Shown: positions 38,467 to 47,691 of the stretch, one piece after another
How the letters are laid out: every line of letters begins with the position of its first letter
How positions within the stretch are numbered: the first letter of the stretch is position 1
NCBI RefSeq assembly: GCF_004322705.1
Contig: NZ_SIZZ01000002.1
Coordinates: 744,001 to 808,000, forward strand
Source: Dyella terrae
Lineage (GTDB): Bacteria > Pseudomonadota > Gammaproteobacteria > Xanthomonadales > Rhodanobacteraceae
Length of the DNA: 64,000 nucleotides
Direction of reading: 5' to 3'
The notes under the pieces: model-generated
Databases searched by the model: none
What the model saw: the letters and a program-made list of their open reading frames with translations, nothing else
Told to the model about the DNA's origin: nothing
Translations under genes and position numbers: made by a program

Positions 38467-39783
38467 ATGCGCAAATTGAGCTCAGCTTTCGCCATCGTCC
38501 TGCTCGCCGTGTCCGCGCTCATCGCCGGTCCGGCCGCAGCCCAATCGCTCAACGTTGACATCGTCGGTGGTCTCAAGACGGCCACGCCGATTGCGGTGGT
38601 GCCATTCGACCAGGGTGGCGGCGCGCCGCTGCCGACCGATGTGGCCGACGTCATCCGCAACGACTTCAACCGCTCCGGCAAATTCCGTTCGCTGGCCAAG
38701 AGCGAGATTGTCGAAACGCCCTCCAAGGGCTCGGACATCAAGTTCCCCACCTGGCGCCTGCTCAAGCAGGACTTCCTGACGATCGGCCGCATCAGCGATG
38801 CCGGCGGCGGCATGCTGCGCGTCGAATACGAACTGTGGGACGTCAATCGTCAGCAGAGCCTGCTGGCCCAGGCGTTCACCGCGCCGGCCGGTGACCTGCG
38901 TGGCGTGGCCCATCAGATCGCCGACCAGATCTACGAAAAGATCACCGGTGTTCGTGGTGCCTTCTGGACCCGCATCGCCTACATCACGGCTGTGGGCCTG
39001 GGTAACAACACCACGTATTCGCTGATCGTGGCCGATTCGGACGGCTATAACCCGCAGGTCGTGGCCCGCTCGCGCGAGTCGCTGCTGTCGCCGTCGTGGT
39101 CGCCGGATGGCAAGAAGATCGCCTACGTCTCCTTCGAGAGCGGCAATTCGGCCATTTACGTGCAGGACATCACCACCGGTTCGCGTCAGCTGGTGTCGGC
39201 CAAGCCCAAGGGCATCAACGGTGCCCCGGCCTGGTCGCCGGACGGCAGCAAGCTGGCGATCGCCCTCTCGTACGTAGGCAACCCGGAAATCTTCGTGCTC
39301 GACCTGGCCAGCCGCCAGGAGACCCGCCTGACCACGAACCTGTCGATCGACACCGAGCCGGTATGGTCTCCGGACGGCCAGAGCATCTATTTCACCTCGG
39401 ATCGCTCGGGTCGCCCCCAGATCTACGAAATGTCTGCCTCCGGTGGCGCGGCCAATCGCATCAGCTTCCAGGGCCAGAACAATGCCAACGCCTCGGTGAG
39501 CTTTGATGGCAAGCAGATCGCCATGGTGCAGGGCAACGGGAACGTGTATCGTATTGTGATAATGGACCGTAGTCTGGGTGGGCAGGTGCGCCCAATCTCG
39601 CCGGGCCCGATCGACGAGTCCCCGAGCTTCGCACCCAACGCCAGCATGCTGTTGTACGCCGCAACCGAAGGACGTCGCGGCGTTTTGTATGCCGTTTCGG
39701 CCGATGGTTTGGTTCGCCAGCGCCTTCTGCTTTCCGATGGCGATGTGCGCGAACCGGCCTGGGGACCTTACCGGCAGCGATGA
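38467..39783 (+). CDS. tolB: Tol-Pal periplasmic beta-propeller TolB
   Basis: 438 residues. Signal peptide ending GPAAAQ (about residue 23), an N-terminal alpha/beta domain, then propeller repeats recognised by LSPSWSPDGKKIAYVS, GAPAWSPDGSKLAIAL and EPVWSPDGQSIYFTSDR. It binds Pal and releases it when pulled by TolA. Start placed at 38467 because earlier in-frame codons lie inside tolA and would precede the signal peptide. Confidence 0.97.
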   Translation: MRKLSSAFAIVLLAVSALIAGPAAAQSLNVDIVGGLKTATPIAVVPFDQGGGAPLPTDVADVIRNDFNRSGKFRSLAKSEIVETPSKGSDIKFPTWRLLKQDFLTIGRISDAGGGMLRVEYELWDVNRQQSLLAQAFTAPAGDLRGVAHQIADQIYEKITGVRGAFWTRIAYITAVGLGNNTTYSLIVADSDGYNPQVVARSRESLLSPSWSPDGKKIAYVSFESGNSAIYVQDITTGSRQLVSAKPKGINGAPAWSPDGSKLAIALSYVGNPEIFVLDLASRQETRLTTNLSIDTEPVWSPDGQSIYFTSDRSGRPQIYEMSASGGAANRISFQGQNNANASVSFDGKQIAMVQGNGNVYRIVIMDRSLGGQVRPISPGPIDESPSFAPNASMLLYAATEGRRGVLYAVSADGLVRQRLLLSDGDVREPAWGPYRQR

Positions 39784-40027
39784 GTTTTGCGGCCGCGCCC
39801 GGCAAGGCGTGGCCGAAAGTTTAGGGTCGGCAGAGGGGCTTCTGGCCTGACTTCCGGTCCGGACGGCGGCAGGGGTTTTGCCCTGGTCGCTGAGGCTGAC
39901 CTGACGAGACAGCGTCGGGAAAGCGCCAAGATGTCAAAACAACAGCCGGACCACCGGCGATCACTGTCCTGTAACCGCAATCGTTATTGACTGTCGGAAC
40001 TCAAACCCGTTTGAAGGAACGTCCACC

Positions 40028-40534
40028 ATGAATAAGACCGTTCGCGTCGCTCTGGTCGCCCTGCTCTGTGTTGGCGCGGCCGCTTGCTCGAAGAAGCAGG
40101 AAGTCAAGCCCCAGCCGCAGCCGGAACAGCCGGTCGCGACCGAAGCCCCGGCCACCTCGGGCAAGTACACCCCGGAAGATCTCGACCGTGACGCTTGCCT
40201 GCGTCAGCGCGTCGTGTACTTCGACTTCGACAAGACCGAGATCAAGCCGGAATTCCAGCAGATCATGGCTTGCCACGCCAAGTACCTGCAGGATCGTCCG
40301 ACCGCCCAGATCCGTCTGGAAGGCAACACCGACGAGCGCGGCACGCGTGAGTACAACCTGGGCCTCGGCGAGCGTCGCGGCAATGCCGTGTCCAGCGCGC
40401 TGACCTCGGCCGGTGGTTCGGCCAGCCAGCTGAACGTCATCAGCTACGGCAAGGAAAAGCCGGTGTGCCGTGAGCACAATGAAGACTGCTGGGGCAAGAA
40501 CCGTCGCGTCGAGATCGTCTACACGGCGAAGTAA
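40028..40534 (+). CDS. pal: Peptidoglycan-associated lipoprotein Pal
   Basis: 168 residues. Lipoprotein signal with acylated Cys20 (GAAAC), a Pro/Gln-rich spacer, and an OmpA-type peptidoglycan-binding domain (VVYFDFDKTEIKPEFQ; LEGNTDERGTREYNLGLGERRGNAV). It ties the outer membrane to the cell wall. It follows tolB after 244 bases in which I see no gene; pal may have an extra promoter there. Confidence 0.97.
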   Translation: MNKTVRVALVALLCVGAAACSKKQEVKPQPQPEQPVATEAPATSGKYTPEDLDRDACLRQRVVYFDFDKTEIKPEFQQIMACHAKYLQDRPTAQIRLEGNTDERGTREYNLGLGERRGNAVSSALTSAGGSASQLNVISYGKEKPVCREHNEDCWGKNRRVEIVYTAK

Positions 40535-40536
40535 GC

Positions 40537-41451
40537 ATGACGAAGCGACTGGCTAATTGTTTGGCAGCCAGGCTTGGCATGGCGGGCGCGATTGCGTCCG
40601 CCATGCTCATTCCTTTTCCTGCCCTCGCACAGGATTCCCGCCTGAGTCTGGCCGATCGCGTTTCGCGACTCGAGCAACAGTCCCAGAACCAGGAGCAGGG
40701 CGTGGGCATGGTCAACCAGGTGCAGGCACTGCAATCGCAGGTGCAGCAGCTGCAGGGCCAGATTGAAGAACTGCAGCACCAGTTGCAGGAATTCCAGGAT
40801 CGAAGCAAGGCGCAATACGTGGATCTCGATTCGCGCATGGGTCGCCTTGAAAGCAACGGTGGGGCAGGGGCCGCAGGCGGAAACGCCGCGCCGGCTGCCA
40901 ACGCCGCGGCAGGCAATACCAACAATGCGCCGTCCAGCGCGCAGCCAGCGGCCAATGGCGCTGCTGCGGCCGCAGCGACCGGCGCTGCAGCCGGCAACGC
41001 TGCTGCTTCCGGCAACGCCAAGGGTGGCAAGTCGGCTCCGGCCACATCGCCGGCTGAGCAGGCCGCGGCCCAGGCCGCCTACGACACGGCCTTCAAGGCC
41101 ATGCGTGGCGGTGATTTCGTCCAGGCCTCGCGCGGTTTCCGCGACTTCATCGTGAAGTACCCGGACAACTCGCTGACCCCCAATGCCTTCTACTGGCTGG
41201 GTGAGTCCTACTACGCGACGTCCAACTATCCGGTGGCCCTGGAAGCCTTCCAGCGTCTCCTCAGCCAGTACCCGCAGAGCGACAAGGCACCTGACGCCCT
41301 GCTCAAGGTGGGCTACAGCCAGCTGGAAATGAAACAGGGCGATGCTGGCAAGGCGACGCTCAAGTCGGTTACCGCCAAATATCCGGGTACCAAGGCGGCA
41401 AGCCTGGCCCAGGAACGCCTGCGTCGCCTGCAGTCGCAGTCCGCAGGCTGA
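40537..41451 (+). CDS. cpoB: Cell division coordinator CpoB (YbgF)
   Basis: 304 residues. Signal peptide (ends PFPALAQ), a trimeric coiled coil (about 38-105, Q/L heptads such as LQSQVQQLQGQIEELQHQL), an Ala/Asn/Gly-rich linker of about 65 residues, and C-terminal TPR repeats (AYDTAFKAMRGGDFVQASRGF). CpoB links Tol-Pal to septal wall synthesis. Two bases after pal. The linker is longer than in E. coli CpoB as I remember it. Confidence 0.95.
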   Translation: MTKRLANCLAARLGMAGAIASAMLIPFPALAQDSRLSLADRVSRLEQQSQNQEQGVGMVNQVQALQSQVQQLQGQIEELQHQLQEFQDRSKAQYVDLDSRMGRLESNGGAGAAGGNAAPAANAAAGNTNNAPSSAQPAANGAAAAAATGAAAGNAAASGNAKGGKSAPATSPAEQAAAQAAYDTAFKAMRGGDFVQASRGFRDFIVKYPDNSLTPNAFYWLGESYYATSNYPVALEAFQRLLSQYPQSDKAPDALLKVGYSQLEMKQGDAGKATLKSVTAKYPGTKAASLAQERLRRLQSQSAG

Positions 41452-41461
41452 GGTTCGATCG

Positions 41462-42154
41462 GTGAGTGACAGCAGTACCAGCGTGGCCGACACCACGCCA
41501 GACGCGGGCGTTGCCGAACGTCTGCGCATTACCGAGATCTTCCATTCGATCCAGGGCGAAGCCGATGCCATCGGCTGGCGCACCGTGTTCGTGCGCTTGA
41601 CCGGATGCCCGCTGCGCTGCGTCTGGTGCGACACCGAGTACTCGTTTTACGGCGGCAACTGGCGCGACATTGACGATATCGTCGCCGAGGTGGCCAGCCA
41701 TGGCGCGAAGCACGTCTGTGTGACCGGCGGTGAACCGCTGGCCCAGAAGCGTTGCCAGATCCTGCTCCGCAAACTTTGCGACGCTGGCTTCGACGTGTCT
41801 TTGGAGACGTCTGGCGCACTCGACGTGTCCGAGGTCGATGCGCGTGTTCGCAAGGTGATGGACCTGAAAGCCCCGGACTCCGGCGAAGCCAGGCGCAACT
41901 TGTGGTCGAATCTCGATCACCTGCTGCCGCACGACCAGGTCAAGGTCGTCATCGCCAGCCGCGCTGACTACGAGTGGGCCCGCGACAAGGTCGCCGAAGT
42001 CGGCCTCGATCGCCGCTGCATGGTGCTGTTTTCGCCGGTGCACGGCGCAGTCCAGCCGCGCGAGCTTGCGGAGTGGATCATCGAAGACAAGCTTCCGGTG
42101 CGATTTCAGTTGCAGCTGCACAAGCTGCTGTGGAACGACGAGCCCGGACACTGA
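41462..42154 (+). CDS. queE: 7-carboxy-7-deazaguanine synthase QueE
   Basis: 230 residues, radical SAM enzyme. The cluster motif is Cys49-X3-Cys53-X2-Cys56 (GCPLRCVWCDTEYSF); IFHSIQGEADAIG precedes it and VTGGEPLAQKRC is the SAM-binding GGE region. It makes CDG from CPH4 in the queuosine pathway. I start at the GTG at 41462, ten bases after cpoB; the ORF is open further up but only inside cpoB. Confidence 0.95.
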   Translation: MSDSSTSVADTTPDAGVAERLRITEIFHSIQGEADAIGWRTVFVRLTGCPLRCVWCDTEYSFYGGNWRDIDDIVAEVASHGAKHVCVTGGEPLAQKRCQILLRKLCDAGFDVSLETSGALDVSEVDARVRKVMDLKAPDSGEARRNLWSNLDHLLPHDQVKVVIASRADYEWARDKVAEVGLDRRCMVLFSPVHGAVQPRELAEWIIEDKLPVRFQLQLHKLLWNDEPGH

Positions 42155-42296
42155 TTTTTCAGGTTGGGATCGACGCGGCCGCTTGGGCTGGTGTCGCCCC
42201 GACGCAACGGATGTCCGTTACATGGCGCCTCGGCCTGCTAGCCGTCTGCGCTCCTCGGCCGGATCACCGGCCTGAACCCCGACTGGAATCCATCCC

Positions 42297-42983
42297 ATGT
42301 CCGATGCAACACCCAAGAAAGCCGTCATCCTCGTTTCCGGCGGCATGGACTCGGCCGTCACGATCGCCATCGCTCGTGAGCAGGGCTACCAGGTACACGC
42401 CCTGAGCGTGGCCTACGGCCAGCGCCACAGCTCCGAACTCGAAGCCTCCGAGCGCGTTTCGCGAATGCTCGGCGCCGTCGAGCACAAAACGGTGAACGTG
42501 GACCTTCGCTCGATCGGCGGTTCGGCACTCACCGCCGACATCGACGTTCCGGAAGAGGGTGGTGAAGGCATCCCGGTGACCTACGTGCCGGCGCGCAACA
42601 CCATCATGCTTTCAATTGCGCTGGGTTGGGCCGAAGTGCTCGGCTCCACCGACATCTGGTGCGGCGTCAACGCAGTCGATTATTCCGGCTATCCCGACTG
42701 CCGCCCCGCCTTCGTCGAGGCGTTCGAAGCCCTGGCCAACGTGGCGACGAAAGCCGGCGTGGAAGGCGCCGGGATCCGCATCCACGCGCCATTGATGCAG
42801 ATGAGCAAGGCCGACATCGCCCGTGAAGGCCTGCGCCTGGGCGTGGACTTCTCGCAGACGGTCAGCTGCTACCAGGCTGATGCGCAGGGGCGCGCCTGTG
42901 GTCACTGCGACGCCTGCCGCCTTCGCGCCGAAGGCTTCCAGCGCGCCGGCATCCCCGATCCCACGCATTACGTGCCCGCCTGA
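42297..42983 (+). CDS. queC: 7-cyano-7-deazaguanine synthase QueC
   Basis: 228 residues. PP-loop SGGMDS at 14-19 and a zinc site of Cys191, Cys201, Cys204 and Cys207. It turns CDG into preQ0 with ATP and ammonia, the step after QueE. The 142-base gap after queE shows no gene. Confidence 0.97.
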   Translation: MSDATPKKAVILVSGGMDSAVTIAIAREQGYQVHALSVAYGQRHSSELEASERVSRMLGAVEHKTVNVDLRSIGGSALTADIDVPEEGGEGIPVTYVPARNTIMLSIALGWAEVLGSTDIWCGVNAVDYSGYPDCRPAFVEAFEALANVATKAGVEGAGIRIHAPLMQMSKADIAREGLRLGVDFSQTVSCYQADAQGRACGHCDACRLRAEGFQRAGIPDPTHYVPA

Positions 42984-43003
42984 ACCGTTGTGGCGTGCTT
43001 TGC

Positions 43004-43032
43004 TTGTGCCGAGCGCTCCCAGCACCTAAAAT
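43004..43032 (+). promoter_or_regulatory. Promoter of tRNA-Lys
   Basis: TTGTGC (43004-43009), a 17-base spacer, TAAAAT (43027-43032), then a GC-rich discriminator TGCGGGCTCG. The tRNA begins 20 bases after the -10. A GC-rich discriminator is usual for stable-RNA promoters under stringent control. Confidence 0.75.
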
Positions 43033-43051
43033 TGCGGGCTCGATTGAATAC

Positions 43052-43127
43052 GGGCCGTTAGCTCAGTCGGTAGAGCAGTAGACTTTTAATCTATTGGTCG
43101 ATGGTTCGAATCCATCACGGCCCACCA
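43052..43127 (+). tRNA. tRNA-Lys (anticodon TTT)
   Basis: 76 bases with CCA encoded. Acceptor GGGCCGT pairs with ACGGCCC; the D loop has AGCTCAGTCGGTAGAGC; the anticodon stem GTAGA/TCTAT encloses CTTTTAA with anticodon TTT at 43085-43087; the T arm carries GGTTCGAATCC. Confidence 0.98.
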
Positions 43128-43132
43128 ATCTG

Positions 43133-43166
43133 AAAGGACGCTCAGCCATGAGCGTCCTTTTTTTTT
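43133..43166 (+). terminator. Terminator after tRNA-Lys
   Basis: AAAGGACGCTCA, loop GCCA, TGAGCGTCCTTT, then six more T: a perfect 12-base stem starting 6 bases after the tRNA. Confidence 0.95.
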
Positions 43167-43236
43167 GCGGATTTTCGCGGCCGGCGACGGATGATTTCAC
43201 GCCGGATTGAGCCAGCACCGGCGTATGTTCGGCGGC

Positions 43237-43458
43237 ATGCCTTCCACCCGCGACCAGCTCCAGGCGCACCTCGACGCCTTGCATGCACAGGTGCCGCAGT
43301 TGTTGAACGGCTCCGACGACCGCGACGAGTTCTGGCCGGCGTTCGCCAGCCTTGCCGATCCGATCCTGGAAGCGGCTGGCCCAGACGACTACGACTGGGT
43401 CAGCTCACAGATCACCGGCATCCTGCAGTTGAACGACGTTTCGCCGCCCGAGGCCTGA
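43237..43458 (+). CDS. Small acidic protein of unknown function
   Basis: 73 residues from ATG 43237 (an ATG at 43225 is also in frame). Acidic and soluble, with no signal, membrane segment or cysteine: RDQLQAHLDALHAQVPQL then DDRDEFWPAFASLADPILEAAG. I do not recognise a family. Codon use is like the neighbours. It ends one base before the stop of the GFA gene on the other strand. Confidence 0.6.
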   Translation: MPSTRDQLQAHLDALHAQVPQLLNGSDDRDEFWPAFASLADPILEAAGPDDYDWVSSQITGILQLNDVSPPEA

Positions 43459-43884
43459 TCATTCCGGCATCGTTTCGCCCGAGCCGCCGATCTCCTTCGG
43501 GAAATCCTTGAGCTTGGGCAGGCCGTCGCGGATGCGCAGCACGCTCTCCTGATAGTTCGCGTGGAACACCGGCTTGAACGGCATGTTCGGCAGCATGGCC
43601 GCGAAGACGTCGGTCATGTTGAAGGGCGGATGCTCGGCGAACAGATGGCCACCGCATTGCGTGCACCACTTGCGGAAGCTCATCGGCGTTTTGTTGAACG
43701 TGCCGACGTACTGCTCGCCCTTGGTGACTTTCACCGATTCGGGCGCCCACAGGCTGAAGGCATTTACCGGGCCGCCCGACCAGTGTCGGCACGACGAACA
43801 GTGGCAATAACCCATCACGGCAGGCTCGCCCGTGACCGTGAATTCGACGGCGCCGCAGAAGCAGCGTGCGATGTATTCGCTCAT
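43459..43884 (-). CDS. GFA-family zinc protein
   Basis: 141 residues of the GFA/CENP-V fold. Zinc ligands are the cysteines of ARCFCGAVEF (Cys8, Cys10), YCHCSSC (Cys27, Cys29, Cys32) and WCTQCGGHLF (Cys74, Cys77). The family is named after a glutathione-dependent formaldehyde-activating enzyme, but most members have no proven activity. Single gene. Confidence 0.88.
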   Translation of the reverse strand: MSEYIARCFCGAVEFTVTGEPAVMGYCHCSSCRHWSGGPVNAFSLWAPESVKVTKGEQYVGTFNKTPMSFRKWCTQCGGHLFAEHPPFNMTDVFAAMLPNMPFKPVFHANYQESVLRIRDGLPKLKDFPKEIGGSGETMPE

Positions 43885-44051
43885 ACCCGAACCTCGCTTG
43901 TAGTGACCCGCATGCGGCGTGGCTGCACCTCTTCGGACAACCCAGGCCGGGGAAGAAGTGAGAACGTCGATTTCCCTGACTTTAGCGCCGCGTCACGACA
44001 AGCGCCAACGCTGGCATGGCGCGGGGAGCGGGCCCGCGTCACTCGAACCGG

Positions 44052-45482
44052 TTAGCCCGCATGCCGCCAGATCGTCGGGCCCGGCACGCCGCGCGGTGTG
44101 CGCCGCCGCTCGGCCACCGGAGATTGCGGCAGGTCGAACCAGAACACGCTGCCGTAACCCGGCTCCGAGCGCAGGCCGATGCGCGTGCCCAGGAGCCGTG
44201 CCACGCGATCGCCAATCGCCAGGCCCAGCCCGTAGCCGTCGCGGCGCTGCGACTCGGTCGCCGGCAACTGCACGAACTCCTCGAAGATGTTCTGCTGCTG
44301 GTCCGGCGCGATGCCAGGGCCGTTATCGCGTACTTCGATGCGAATGGCATTGCCGCGGCGACGCGCGGCAATCAGCACGCGCCCTTCCGGGGCGTTGGCA
44401 ATCGCATTGCTGGCCAGATGAAGCAGCAGCGTCGCGGCGAGATCGGCATCGCCATGCAGGCGGTGGTGGCTACCACGCCACACCAGGACTACGCCGCGAC
44501 GTGCGGCTTCTTCGCTAAGCATCGTGCGGTCGTGCAGGAACAGTTCGGCCGCACTGAATTCGACCGGTTTGACGCCTACCACGCCCGCATCCAGACGGGA
44601 GATTTCCAGCAGCGCATCGAGCAGGCGTGTCATCGACCCGATGCTGTGGCGCATCTGCGAAATCGTCTGCTCCTGCTCCGTGTCGAAGCCCGGGTGAAGG
44701 CTCGCCGTGAACAATTGCAGCGCCTGCAATGGCTGGCGGAAATGATGATTCACCAAGGCGATGAAGCGCGATTTGGCGCGATTGGCACCCTGGGTCTGGC
44801 GCGTGAGTTCGGCCGTATCCTGCATGTCCAGTTCTCCATTCGAGGCCGGGGCGCTACGCGGTTTCCAGCGATCGGCAAGCTTGGCCAGCGTGTGACGGAT
44901 CTGCGCGAATTCCTCGGTTTCCACCGGCACGGTGGTGCTGGGCGGACGCTCGTGCATGCGGTCGTCGAGCACGGTGCGCACGCGTTCCAGCGGCAGCACG
45001 AGGTGACGACGCAGCGAACCGTTCGCCAGCCAGGTCAGCAGCACGACGCCGATGCCGCAGAGTGCGCCGAGCAGGCAGGTCACGGTCTGCGCCTTGCGCA
45101 GCGGCATGAGGTCCACGTCCACGTGCAGGGCGAGCATGGTGCCGTCGGCGGAAGGCAGTTCGCGCCGGAAGGTGCCAACCGCGGTGCCCGTCGGCGTCAC
45201 GCCGCTTGCCCAGTGCCTGCCGTCTGCCTGATGGAGTTCGATGTACAGCAGGTCGTCGCGGATGGCATCGTCGAGGATGGGCTGCGGTGAGGCAATGACG
45301 CCGCCAGCCAGCGCGCTGGCCAGGTGCTCGATGCGAAGTTCCATCTGGGTGTCGTGCCGCTCCGCCTGGTTGTGCGCCACCTGGAACGTGAGCGCGGCGA
45401 CCAGGGCGAGTGCGGCCAGTGCGCACGGCAGCACGGCGTCGAGAAAGAGTCGTCGCTGCAGCGAAGGCAGTCGGCGTCGCAT
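44052..45482 (-). CDS. Orphan membrane sensor histidine kinase
   Basis: 476 residues. Membrane helix 15-36, a short periplasmic domain of about 95 residues, second helix about 132-153, a HAMP-like linker, HisKA with His246 in LVNHHFRQPLQALQLF, and an ATPase domain with N box LHLASNAIANA, G1 EVRDNGPGIAPD and G2 DGYGLGLAIGDRVA. The RQPL type of HisKA is shared with the hybrid kinase at 49684. No response regulator is adjacent, so the partner is unknown. I start at 45482, with GAGGTGAG just upstream. Confidence 0.9.
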   Translation of the reverse strand: MRRRLPSLQRRLFLDAVLPCALAALALVAALTFQVAHNQAERHDTQMELRIEHLASALAGGVIASPQPILDDAIRDDLLYIELHQADGRHWASGVTPTGTAVGTFRRELPSADGTMLALHVDVDLMPLRKAQTVTCLLGALCGIGVVLLTWLANGSLRRHLVLPLERVRTVLDDRMHERPPSTTVPVETEEFAQIRHTLAKLADRWKPRSAPASNGELDMQDTAELTRQTQGANRAKSRFIALVNHHFRQPLQALQLFTASLHPGFDTEQEQTISQMRHSIGSMTRLLDALLEISRLDAGVVGVKPVEFSAAELFLHDRTMLSEEAARRGVVLVWRGSHHRLHGDADLAATLLLHLASNAIANAPEGRVLIAARRRGNAIRIEVRDNGPGIAPDQQQNIFEEFVQLPATESQRRDGYGLGLAIGDRVARLLGTRIGLRSEPGYGSVFWFDLPQSPVAERRRTPRGVPGPTIWRHAG

Positions 45483-45819
45483 GGGCTCACCTCGCTCCCG
45501 CACGCGGTAGGCCGTCCACCCAGGCCCGGAGGCTTTGAGTGACGTGCTGGCGCTCGACGGTGGCACTGCTTCTCGGCATGACGTGGTCATGAATGGTCGT
45601 TTTCCGTGGTGCGCATTTGGCGCGGCCCGCATCGTCCATGGCACGCTTCAGGGTCACTGTAGGGGAGCCGTCCGGATCGTTCGATACGCTCTTAGCACTA
45701 GCCAATCCGGTAGTGCGATCGGGCTATCGTGCGGACCCACGTGACGTTGTCATCAAGACCGGCTACCGTCCCGCACCATGTCCCGCTGTGCACGGGACAG
45801 CATCCCCCGGAGACCGCCC
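45483..45819. other. 337-base gap between divergent genes, no feature seen
   Basis: The stretch separates the divergent orphan kinase and the DUF3617 gene and must hold both promoters. Short open frames in it lack a ribosome binding site and recognisable sequence. I see no strong promoter match, repeat or RNA structure. Confidence 0.5.
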
Positions 45820-46341
45820 ATGCTCACCCGTTATCGACATCTGTTCCTGCTGCCGCTGCTGGCCGTCACCACCGTGGCCCTGGCTGTCGATGTCCCTGCC
45901 AACCTGCCCAAGCGCAAGGCAGGCCTGTGGGAGATGCAGATGGGCTCGGCGGGCGGCAAGCCCCAGATGGTGAAGGTCTGCCTCGACGAGGCGTCTGATC
46001 GCGCCATGTATGAAATGGGCGCCAAGATCGGCGGCTCGGTGTGCAGCAAGTTCAGCCTGTCGGTGAACGGCAACGTCGTCGTGGCCGATGGCGTGTGCAG
46101 CCTGCCCGGCCCGCAGGGCAACATCGTCATGACCTCGCACAGTGAAACCCGCTTCACGGGCGATACGGCCTATCAGACGCAGGGCACCGTGAAGCTCGAC
46201 CCGCCCGTTAACGGCAACGGCGAGATGTCCGTTTCCAACGGCGGCCACTGGGTGGGGCAGTGCACGGCCGGGATGAAGCCGGGCGACATGCTGCTCCCCG
46301 ACGGTCGCACGATGAACTTCAAGGACATGGGGCAACAATAA
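45820..46341 (+). CDS. Secreted DUF3617 protein
   Basis: 173 residues. Signal peptide (LFLLPLLAVTTVALAV), then the DUF3617 pattern: KRKAGLWEMQMGSAG, KVCLDEASD, SVCSKFSL, a central YQTQGTVKL strand and CTAGMKPGDMLLPDGRTMNF. Members are predicted periplasmic proteins of unknown function, with conserved cysteines. ATG 45820 chosen because the signal peptide begins there. Confidence 0.86.
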   Translation: MLTRYRHLFLLPLLAVTTVALAVDVPANLPKRKAGLWEMQMGSAGGKPQMVKVCLDEASDRAMYEMGAKIGGSVCSKFSLSVNGNVVVADGVCSLPGPQGNIVMTSHSETRFTGDTAYQTQGTVKLDPPVNGNGEMSVSNGGHWVGQCTAGMKPGDMLLPDGRTMNFKDMGQQ

Positions 46342-46352
46342 GCACCGCACCG

Positions 46353-46376
46353 GCACGCACCGGGGACGGTGCGTGC
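46353..46376. terminator. Hairpin between convergent DUF3617 and methyltransferase genes
   Basis: GCACGCACC, loop GGGGAC, GGTGCGTGC: a perfect 9-base stem in the 58-base gap between two stop codons. No T run; a bidirectional end of transcription is likely but not proven. Confidence 0.5.
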
Positions 46377-46399
46377 GAGTGGCGGCATCCGGCCGGGAT

Positions 46400-47455
46400 C
46401 TAGGGCCGTGCCTCGTAGATCAGGTTGAACGGCGTTTCCATGGCGCGACGGAACCGGCTGAAGCCGCCCTCGGTCACCACTTTGCGCATCCGCGCTTCGC
46501 CCGCCTGGGCGCCGAGGCACAAGCCCACTTCCTGCGCGCGAGAGGCGGGAGTGCAGATCATGGTCGATGCCGAATAGAACACCCGGCCCACCGGGTTGAT
46601 ATTGTCCTGCAACGTATCGTTGGCAAACGGCTCGACGATCATCCAGGCGCCGTCCGGTTTGAGCGTGCTCAGCACGTGGCGGGACGCGCCCACCGGGTCA
46701 CCCATGTCGTGCAGGCAGTCGAACACGGCGACGAAGTCGTAATCCTTGCCCGGATAACTCTTTGCCGGCGCGACCTCGAACTTCACGCGGTCGGCCAGTC
46801 CCGCAGCCTGGGCGGTGCGATTGGCCCAGTCGACCGAGGGCTCGTGGTAGTCGTAGCCGACGAAGCTGGAGGCAGGATAGGCCTGCGCCATCAGCAAGGT
46901 CGATGCCCCATGCCCGCAGCCCACGTCCGCGACCCGGGCGCCGGCCTTCAGTCGTGCCTCCATGCCGTCGAGCGCCGGAATCCATTCGGCGACCAGGTGG
47001 GCCGCATAGCCGGGCCGGAAAAACTTCTCCGTGCCGTGGAACAGCCAGGCATCGTGCTGGTGCCAGCCGTAGCCTTCGCCGGTGCGGAAGGCCCGGATCA
47101 GGTTGGGAATCGACTTCAGTGCACCGACCGACACCAGGAACGCGCCGGGCAGGTAGGCGGGGCTTGATTCGTCGGCAAGCGTGAAGGCCTGGATGTCGTT
47201 GAGGCTGAATGTCCCGGTGGCCGGGTCGTACTCGCAATAGCCGCTGGCGGCTTGCGCGCTCAGCCATTCGCGCAGGTAGCGCTCATCAGTGTGCGTTCGT
47301 TCGGCCAGTTGCACCGAGGTGGCCGGCCCTTCGGCCATGGCCTTGTACAGGCCCAGCTCCTCGCCGATCACGATCGTGCCAGCATGGAGGCTCGCGCCGA
47401 AATCCTGCACGAACTTGCCGACGAACTCGTTCAGTTTTTCCATATCCAAAGCCAT
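46400..47455 (-). CDS. SAM-dependent methyltransferase with N-terminal winged helix
   Basis: 351 residues. An N-terminal helix-turn-helix-like dimerisation domain (LAERTHTDERYLREWLSAQAASGY) precedes a class I methyltransferase core with motif I VADVGCGHGASTLLMA and FDCLHDMGDP. The layout is that of O-methyltransferase-like proteins similar to Mycobacterium Rv2258c; substrate unknown. I start at 47455, where AGGAG lies upstream, rather than at 47485. The next 236 bases (47456-47691) hold no gene that I can support. Confidence 0.87.
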   Translation of the reverse strand: MALDMEKLNEFVGKFVQDFGASLHAGTIVIGEELGLYKAMAEGPATSVQLAERTHTDERYLREWLSAQAASGYCEYDPATGTFSLNDIQAFTLADESSPAYLPGAFLVSVGALKSIPNLIRAFRTGEGYGWHQHDAWLFHGTEKFFRPGYAAHLVAEWIPALDGMEARLKAGARVADVGCGHGASTLLMAQAYPASSFVGYDYHEPSVDWANRTAQAAGLADRVKFEVAPAKSYPGKDYDFVAVFDCLHDMGDPVGASRHVLSTLKPDGAWMIVEPFANDTLQDNINPVGRVFYSASTMICTPASRAQEVGLCLGAQAGEARMRKVVTEGGFSRFRRAMETPFNLIYEARP

Positions 47456-47691
47456 GGTGGTCTCCTGCGGAAGATGGGTGGCCATTCCGTGCAGGTATCC
47501 AGGGCAGGCTGGAATCGTGGCTGGCGCCGATGCGGCGCTCGGTGTTTTTTGGCGCGGTTTGCCCCGCGCATGTCAGGGGCCGGCGATACGCCGTCGCGAC
47601 CGCCCGAACGCACATCATTCTCCGAATCGGCGTGCGCCGCCATACGTCGGAAGGCAAGTGATTGGTACGATCGTCGCGGCTGACGCCGGGC

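Noticed and set aside
39784-40027. Search for a small gene or riboswitch between tolB and pal
   Set aside because: No open frame with a start signal and no known RNA motif; treated as a spacer that may hold a promoter.
45535-45744. Possible small gene in the gap between the orphan kinase and the DUF3617 gene
   Set aside because: No ribosome binding site, no family resemblance and atypical composition.
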